A stretch of 64,000 bases of DNA from an uncultured Bilophila sp. (GTDB taxonomy: Bacteria; Desulfobacterota; Desulfovibrionia; Desulfovibrionales; Desulfovibrionaceae): the NCBI GenBank assembly GCA_902373525.1, contig CABKMN010000008.1, forward strand, positions 1-64,000, read 5' to 3'. A model generated the notes under the pieces. It was not told where the DNA came from, did not search any database, and saw only the letters and a list, made by a program, of their open reading frames with translations. Shown one piece after another: positions 59,751 through 64,000 of the stretch; within the stretch, counting starts at the first letter, position 1, and each line of letters begins with the position of its first letter. A program made the translations under genes and the position numbers.

Positions 59751-59875
59751 CAGCGTATCGAGTGGAACTTTCCCCGGACTACGCAACATTGAGTGCAGAA
59801 CGGCTTTTGAATATTGATGAACGAGGAACGCGCCAAGGCGTTAAAAGACTTCGTGTAGGGGGGCAGGCAAGCTGA
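59751..59875 (+). pseudogene. Possible 3' fragment of a DNA methyltransferase gene
   Basis: One plus-strand frame reads PAYRVELSPDYATLSAERLL then a short basic tail and TGA at 59873-59875. The segment V-E-L-S-P-D-Y-A ... A-E-R-L is typical of the C-terminal end of phage-type or D12/N-4 DNA methylases. There is no start codon or upstream domain here, so only the last ~40 codons remain. Could mark an old phage or restriction-modification remnant. Weak evidence. Confidence 0.35.
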
Positions 59876-60268
59876 TGACGGGATAGGCCGTTGCGCCTTG
59901 ACGGATACTTGACTTTCCCCTGACTGGCGCTGTGTTGCCGCTCCCCCGAAGCCTTCAGGGCACCCCGACAACGGTTTGAGAACTCGGATCATAGAGGGAG
60001 CATGACGGATAAGGGCGGAAGTCTGACGCAAAAAGACGGTCGTCTGGTGAAAACTGTGGCTGCCAACTTTGTTCGCGAACCAGTTGTTCTCTAGCACTGG
60101 TAGTGACAAATATTTTGGCGGCTAATATTTTTATGTCTTAATATACTGAAATTAAAAATAAATTCATGTAACACTTTTTGGAGCGTTTCTTGCAGATTAT
60201 TTATCGCCCTGATAGATATCAGCGGTCAGGTGTGTTTTTTCCTCCATGTTTAGCCAAAAGGAAGTTTT
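59876..60268. other. Transition region before the kinase-like gene
   Basis: About 390 bases. From about 60110 the composition becomes AT-rich (AATATTTTTATGTCTTAATA), where the promoter of the next gene probably lies. GGAAG precedes ATG 60269. No supported gene. Confidence 0.4.
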
Positions 60269-60502
60269 ATGTCACAGATTCACATGAATACGGCCACGGA
60301 TATGAGCGGTCGCATCGATCTGCTTCAGTCCACAGCTCTTGAAACCGGTCAGCTTCAGCAGGCGCAAACCGAGAAGACGGCGACCTGGAAAAAAGTGCTT
60401 TTCGGCGTTCTGACGTTGGGTGTCTACGCCGCCGTGGTCAGCAGTCGGGAACATTCCGCTGCGGAACGCGCTGCCCTGACAAACAGAACATCGCCGGCGT
60501 GA
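60269..60502 (+). CDS. 77-residue N-terminal module, possibly frameshifted start of the large kinase-like protein
   Basis: ATG 60269 follows GGAAG at good distance. The frame encodes MSQIHMNTATDMSGRIDLLQ, a Gln/Thr-rich stretch, then a hydrophobic segment KKVLFGVLTLGVYAAVVSS, and ends at TGA 60500-60502. The next gene starts at GTG 60499 in another frame with no ribosome site of its own. Its frame stays open just upstream and reads DKQNIAG before VIDLKDKLGR. This suggests either coupling through GTGA, or one protein split by a single-base shift. The N-terminus looks like an effector-type secretion signal, but that is a guess. Confidence 0.6.
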   Translation: MSQIHMNTATDMSGRIDLLQSTALETGQLQQAQTEKTATWKKVLFGVLTLGVYAAVVSSREHSAAERAALTNRTSPA

Positions 60503-63462
60503 TCGATCTGAAGGACAAACTCGGCAGGCTGGAAGACGGCAAGGATCAGAAATTCATGGTGCGTTTTGGCGAAACTTCCGTTCAGGTCGTTCAGGACAGC
60601 GCCAATCGACTTTCCGCCTGCATCGACGGCGAATGGCGGGAACTCCCCCTCAACGCCAAGGAACTTCGCGCCAAGCTGGAAGAAGACATCACGAAGCACG
60701 CCAAATTTTATGGGTCCAAAGTGACTTCCGATGTCATTTCTGAGCATTTCAACCGCACGCAGACTCCCGGCTATACTCTTGAGGACGACATGCGCCTGCG
60801 CAGCCTCTGTGAAAACGTCTTCGAGTCCGCCTGCGGCGTCAGGCCGCAGGCGCTGTCGCATATCATTACGCCCGTGCTGGCCGGGCTGGCAAACACGGCG
60901 GCGAGCGGTAAACTGGTGTTCGACGGCTCGGATATCCCCAGCGCTCTGAAATTCGGAGGCAGTTCTTCGCTGATTAACGATGCCCACGCCATCGATTTGC
61001 TTGCCAAGCTGGAAAATACTCCCGTCAACGATGTGAACGCCAAAGTGGATACCCATGCTCTTTCGCCGGAGCAGAGCTCTCTCTCTCTCTCTCCTGAAGA
61101 AAAGCTGGTCCACAATCTGATCGCCGACCTGGTGTTCGATGAAAAAAGCTGGAAATCGGACCTACAGGAAGCCAAGCATACCTTTGACAAAGCGCCGAAA
61201 CCGGGTGAGCGGATCAAGAATCTGCTTATGAACAACCTGGACGCGCTGCTTACTCTGGGCAAAAGGCCAGAACTGCTGGATACCTTCCCGGAACAGATGC
61301 GCGACGATCTCGAGCCTATTGTCGATGAGCTTGCGCAGGCCGCCAATGCCAACGTTTTGGGTTTTGATCTGCCCGATTCCGCCAAAAAGGTCGCCATCAA
61401 GACACAGCTCATGTCTATGGCGATGGAAGAGTTCGCCAGGATGGAGTCGGATATCAAAACGGCCGTGGGCGCCATGTGCTCCGAGCTGCAAAGAAACATA
61501 ACCGAGCAGTTCGGCAGGGTTCTGGGAGCGGAACCGGCCGAGGGGGAAGAACCGCAGGACGAGCCGACGCTGAAGGACCTGCTGAACAAGACGAACGCAA
61601 ATGACAACTATGCCAGATTCATGCAGGAGGCCGTGAACACCTATTTCGAGCGGATTGCCGATGTGGACAAGGCCTCCATCGTCGCCGCCGGTCTGCGTTA
61701 TTACGCCTTCAAGAACGACGGTTCGGACGAGAGCGGGGCTTTCCTCGGCGCTCTGCTCAAGGGCGCCGGACCCATCATGCACAAGATGCTTCAGGGGCTT
61801 CCCCTGAAGGACGAAGCCCTGAAGGCCGCCGTCAAAGATATGAAAGACAACCTCGCCCCCATTCATGAAGATGTCGTCAAGGCGGAACTTCTGGCTATGG
61901 TGGATCGCTCCGGGGGAGAAATCACCAGAATTGACGTGGTGAAATCTCTTGGCTGCGCTTCGGTCGGGCAGGCGCTTTTGTGCAATGTTACCGATAAAAA
62001 CGGCAATACCACGCAGTGCGTCGTCAAGTTGCTCCGCCCGGATGTGAGCAACCGCGCCAAGCGGGAACTGTCCATTTTTCAGGAAGCGGCCGAAAAAGTT
62101 CCGGGCATGAAACAGACGTTTCAGGGCTATTGGGACAAGATTCAGGATGAACTTGACCTTAGGCTGGAAGCCCGGAACGTTGTGACCAGCAGTATCTACA
62201 ACGGCACCCAGTTCACCAATATAGGCAGTTGCGGTCTTGTGGAGGGTATTGAGCCAACGCAGGATACCATGGCGCTCAAGCTGGCCGAAGGCACCACGCT
62301 GTCCAAGCGCATCGAGACCATCAGGGCGCGCATGAACGAACTTCTTGCCGAATTCAACAACCCCGAAGCGCGGAAGACGTCCGGAGAAATTCAGGCGGCG
62401 CAGCGGGAACTCGTCACCCTGCATGACAGTTTGAATGCGAACCAGCAGCAGCTTTTGAACCTTGCCCACATGTGGGTGACGGAAGGCATATACGGTCAGG
62501 GTTTTTATCATGGCGATCTGCACGCCGGCAACATCATGGTCAGCGACGAGAAAATGACGCTGATTGACTTTGGCAATGCCACCAGCCTGAGCAGGGAACA
62601 ACAGGCCAATATCATGCTCATGATGGCGGCCGCCAGCGTCAGCAGCGCCAAGATGTTCCTTGAGGGCTTTGAGCCGTTGCTCTCTCCCGCGGGCAAGGCG
62701 GCTCTGAAAGAGAAAGAACAGCAGGTGAGGGAGGAAGTGAAGCGCATCCTCTCCATGGGAACGGTGAACGATACGGGGGAACGGATTGCCGTCGTGCTCA
62801 AGACTCTTCAGAATCTGGATATTGAACTTCCCGCTCCCATTTTCAATTTTTCGCAGTGCCAGATTCGTTTGCAAAATGCCATTGACGATACCAACGCTCT
62901 GCTTGATGAGTTGGCGGCAGCCATTCCGAGCATCGGTTTTTCGGAAGACGAAGGCGACGACACCCGCCTCATGCGGGGCATGAATCCTATTGAAGATCTG
63001 CGATTCCAGATTGGTCGTATTGGCGTCGGCCCGGCCGAGGTCAATTATCAGATGCTGATGGAAAGCGTCACTAACCGCAATCATATCTGCATCATGACGC
63101 TGGATTCCATGCTCGAGTCATGGGGCGAAGATGTTGAGCTTACGGAACATGATGCGAAACTGAGAAGGATTCTTATGAACAAGATCGAAGCCGATCCGGA
63201 CCTGAAGGGCGCGTTTGATCTCCTCATAGGCGACGGTTCCCGCAGACCCATTCCGGGTGATGTTGCAACGTTCAAGCTGGCCTTTGTCGAACACCTTAAA
63301 CTTTCCCTGCGTGAAATCAGGCATCAGGCTCGGGACAATAATCGCATTCAGGAGCATGAAGGCTTTGTTGATGTCATGAGCCGTGTCATCCAGCAAAACC
63401 TCTCGGCTTCCAGGAAGATGATGGGCACGATGAACTCGGTCAAGGTCTGGAAGAGAGCCTAG
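60499..63462 (+). CDS. Large protein with UbiB/ABC1-like kinase core
   Basis: A 987-residue frame opening with GTG 60499. Residues 1-450 are helical with no recognised domain (a (SL)4-like stretch SSLSLSPEEK near 194). Residues about 470-760 carry an atypical kinase core: ASVGQALLC glycine-like loop, TTQCVVKLLRPDV with the nucleotide-binding Lys, DELDLRLEARNV, catalytic HGDLHAGNIM (near 671) and metal-binding LIDFGNATSLS. This matches the UbiB/AarF/ABC1 group. In ubiquinone synthesis such proteins are about 550 residues with C-terminal membrane helices. This one is larger, soluble-looking and lies outside any quinone locus. It could be a secreted effector or toxin-type kinase. The UbiB relation is from the motifs only. 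Confidence 0.75.
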   Translation: MIDLKDKLGRLEDGKDQKFMVRFGETSVQVVQDSANRLSACIDGEWRELPLNAKELRAKLEEDITKHAKFYGSKVTSDVISEHFNRTQTPGYTLEDDMRLRSLCENVFESACGVRPQALSHIITPVLAGLANTAASGKLVFDGSDIPSALKFGGSSSLINDAHAIDLLAKLENTPVNDVNAKVDTHALSPEQSSLSLSPEEKLVHNLIADLVFDEKSWKSDLQEAKHTFDKAPKPGERIKNLLMNNLDALLTLGKRPELLDTFPEQMRDDLEPIVDELAQAANANVLGFDLPDSAKKVAIKTQLMSMAMEEFARMESDIKTAVGAMCSELQRNITEQFGRVLGAEPAEGEEPQDEPTLKDLLNKTNANDNYARFMQEAVNTYFERIADVDKASIVAAGLRYYAFKNDGSDESGAFLGALLKGAGPIMHKMLQGLPLKDEALKAAVKDMKDNLAPIHEDVVKAELLAMVDRSGGEITRIDVVKSLGCASVGQALLCNVTDKNGNTTQCVVKLLRPDVSNRAKRELSIFQEAAEKVPGMKQTFQGYWDKIQDELDLRLEARNVVTSSIYNGTQFTNIGSCGLVEGIEPTQDTMALKLAEGTTLSKRIETIRARMNELLAEFNNPEARKTSGEIQAAQRELVTLHDSLNANQQQLLNLAHMWVTEGIYGQGFYHGDLHAGNIMVSDEKMTLIDFGNATSLSREQQANIMLMMAAASVSSAKMFLEGFEPLLSPAGKAALKEKEQQVREEVKRILSMGTVNDTGERIAVVLKTLQNLDIELPAPIFNFSQCQIRLQNAIDDTNALLDELAAAIPSIGFSEDEGDDTRLMRGMNPIEDLRFQIGRIGVGPAEVNYQMLMESVTNRNHICIMTLDSMLESWGEDVELTEHDAKLRRILMNKIEADPDLKGAFDLLIGDGSRRPIPGDVATFKLAFVEHLKLSLREIRHQARDNNRIQEHEGFVDVMSRVIQQNLSASRKMMGTMNSVKVWKRA

Positions 63463-63859
63463 GTTGTGTCGTTGTTTTTATATAATTTATTGAAATAAAT
63501 GAAATAATTTTTGAATTGTAAAAATATTTCATTGATTTTAACTGGTTATATGATAAAGGGCGACACGCCTGAGAGCCTTTTACTGTTAATGTTATGTAGA
63601 GCCACAGGAGCCAAAGGATTTTTGCGACTGTATGTCGACGGTCATTCAGCGGAATTTAAAAACCTCCGTAGATCGCATCGGAGTCTTTACGCCTTGGAAT
63701 TATGGCAATATGCTGAAGAGTTGAGTACCCCTCGGAATGTCGGTATGCGGCTGGCATTCCGAGGCATTTAGGTAATGAACCTACTCGCGATCACGTGTGC
63801 CGAGCATCCGCAAGATGCGGATATCTGGCGTGCAGTGTAACCTAATACTGGAGTTTGTT
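63463..63859. other. AT-rich intergenic region with hairpins
   Basis: About 400 bases. CCTCGGAATG (63730-63739) and CATTCCGAGG (63755-63764) form a perfect 10-bp hairpin without a T run. A second small hairpin ATCCGC / GCGGAT lies near 63806-63822. An 86-codon open frame at 63511 lacks a ribosome site and a recognisable protein pattern, so I leave it out as a gene. Confidence 0.45.
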
Positions 63860-64000
63860 ATGAGCAATGTTGCATCGGTTGGAGGCTCGGGAAACGTTGG
63901 CGGCGTGGGCAGCCTCGGTACGTGCACAAGCGTCAATTTTACGTTTGCCAAGTTGCAGATGGAATTGGCCTCGGCGGCCAAGAATTCGGCCCTCGGCTAT
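63860..64000 (+). CDS. N-terminus of an unknown protein, cut by right edge
   Basis: ATG 63860 is preceded by TGGAG. The visible 47 residues begin with a Gly/Ser/Val-rich low-complexity leader (MSNVASVGGSGNVGGVGSLG) and then become helical (VNFTFAKLQMELASAAKNSALGY). A flexible leader followed by an amphipathic helix is common in secreted translocator or effector proteins, but the visible part is too short to decide. It is co-directional with the kinase-like gene. Confidence 0.6.
   Translation, partial: MSNVASVGGSGNVGGVGSLGTCTSVNFTFAKLQMELASAAKNSALGY

Noticed and set aside
63511..63771. 86-codon plus-strand frame after the kinase-like gene
   Set aside because: No ribosome site, no family pattern, and it contains a perfect 10-bp hairpin that fits a non-coding role better.

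Overview
The window looks like a chromosome segment of a high-GC anaerobic deltaproteobacterium of the Desulfovibrio/Bilophila type. This is an inference from gene content: a CstA carbon-starvation transporter, tripartite tricarboxylate transporter (TTT) genes, a HesB-like selenoprotein, a cysteate/D-cysteine lyase locus, an alkylsulfatase-like enzyme and many signalling proteins. No rRNA or species marker is present, so the name is not proven. Host genes are GC-rich. Many are separated by long gene-less spacers, and most transcription units end in clear hairpin terminators.

Layout. 0-9.8 kb: housekeeping genes (membrane protein, trmJ-dsbD pair, tRNA-Lys, tRNA-Leu, gph, tlyA, a thioesterase, an esterase, a Lar-like zinc protein). 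9.9-19 kb: cstA, two small membrane proteins of unknown function, a 1003-residue GGDEF-GGDEF-EAL protein, a LysE exporter and CorA. 19.0-19.4 kb: a HesB/IscA-like selenoprotein gene with an in-frame UGA and a hairpin that fits a bacterial SECIS. 19.6-26.2 kb: a catabolic operon (UxaA-type dehydratase, lactonase, SDR dehydrogenase, FucP permease, DapA-type aldolase, amidohydrolase) that matches the oxidative L-fucose route known from Campylobacter jejuni.

26.2-35.3 kb: a compact 9.1-kb mobile element, the most unusual part of the window. It has a CTATA duplication on both sides and inverted arrays of a ~20-bp end motif. It carries a MuA-like DDE transposase, a MuB-like ATPase interrupted by one in-frame TAG, a lambda-gpE-like major capsid protein, a Mu gpI-like protease, a coiled-coil protein, two further unknown proteins, and an AT-rich repressor-type pair on the opposite strand. 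It has no terminase, portal, tail or lysis gene. I read it as a possible transposable, capsid-encoding phage satellite, or else a cleanly deleted Mu-like prophage.

35.4-47.8 kb: a HAD phosphatase, BCCT transporter plus RidA, a PucR-type regulator, an FAD amine-oxidase-like enzyme, an alkylsulfatase-like hydrolase, and a solute-binding protein fused by a 4-nt overlap to a hybrid histidine kinase. 48.2-53.8 kb: a sigma-54-type promoter, an ATC-hydrolase-family gene, tctB-tctA-tctC, then a sigma-54 activator. 54.6-59.7 kb: dicarboxylate/amino-acid symporter, Asp/Glu racemase, RidA, D-cysteine desulfhydrase/L-cysteate sulfo-lyase family enzyme and a GntR regulator, with matching palindromes before two of the units; it is consistent with uptake and desulfonation or desulfhydration of a sulfur amino acid. 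60.3-64 kb: a large protein with a UbiB/ABC1-type kinase core preceded by a small ORF in another frame (possible frameshift), and the start of another gene cut by the window edge.
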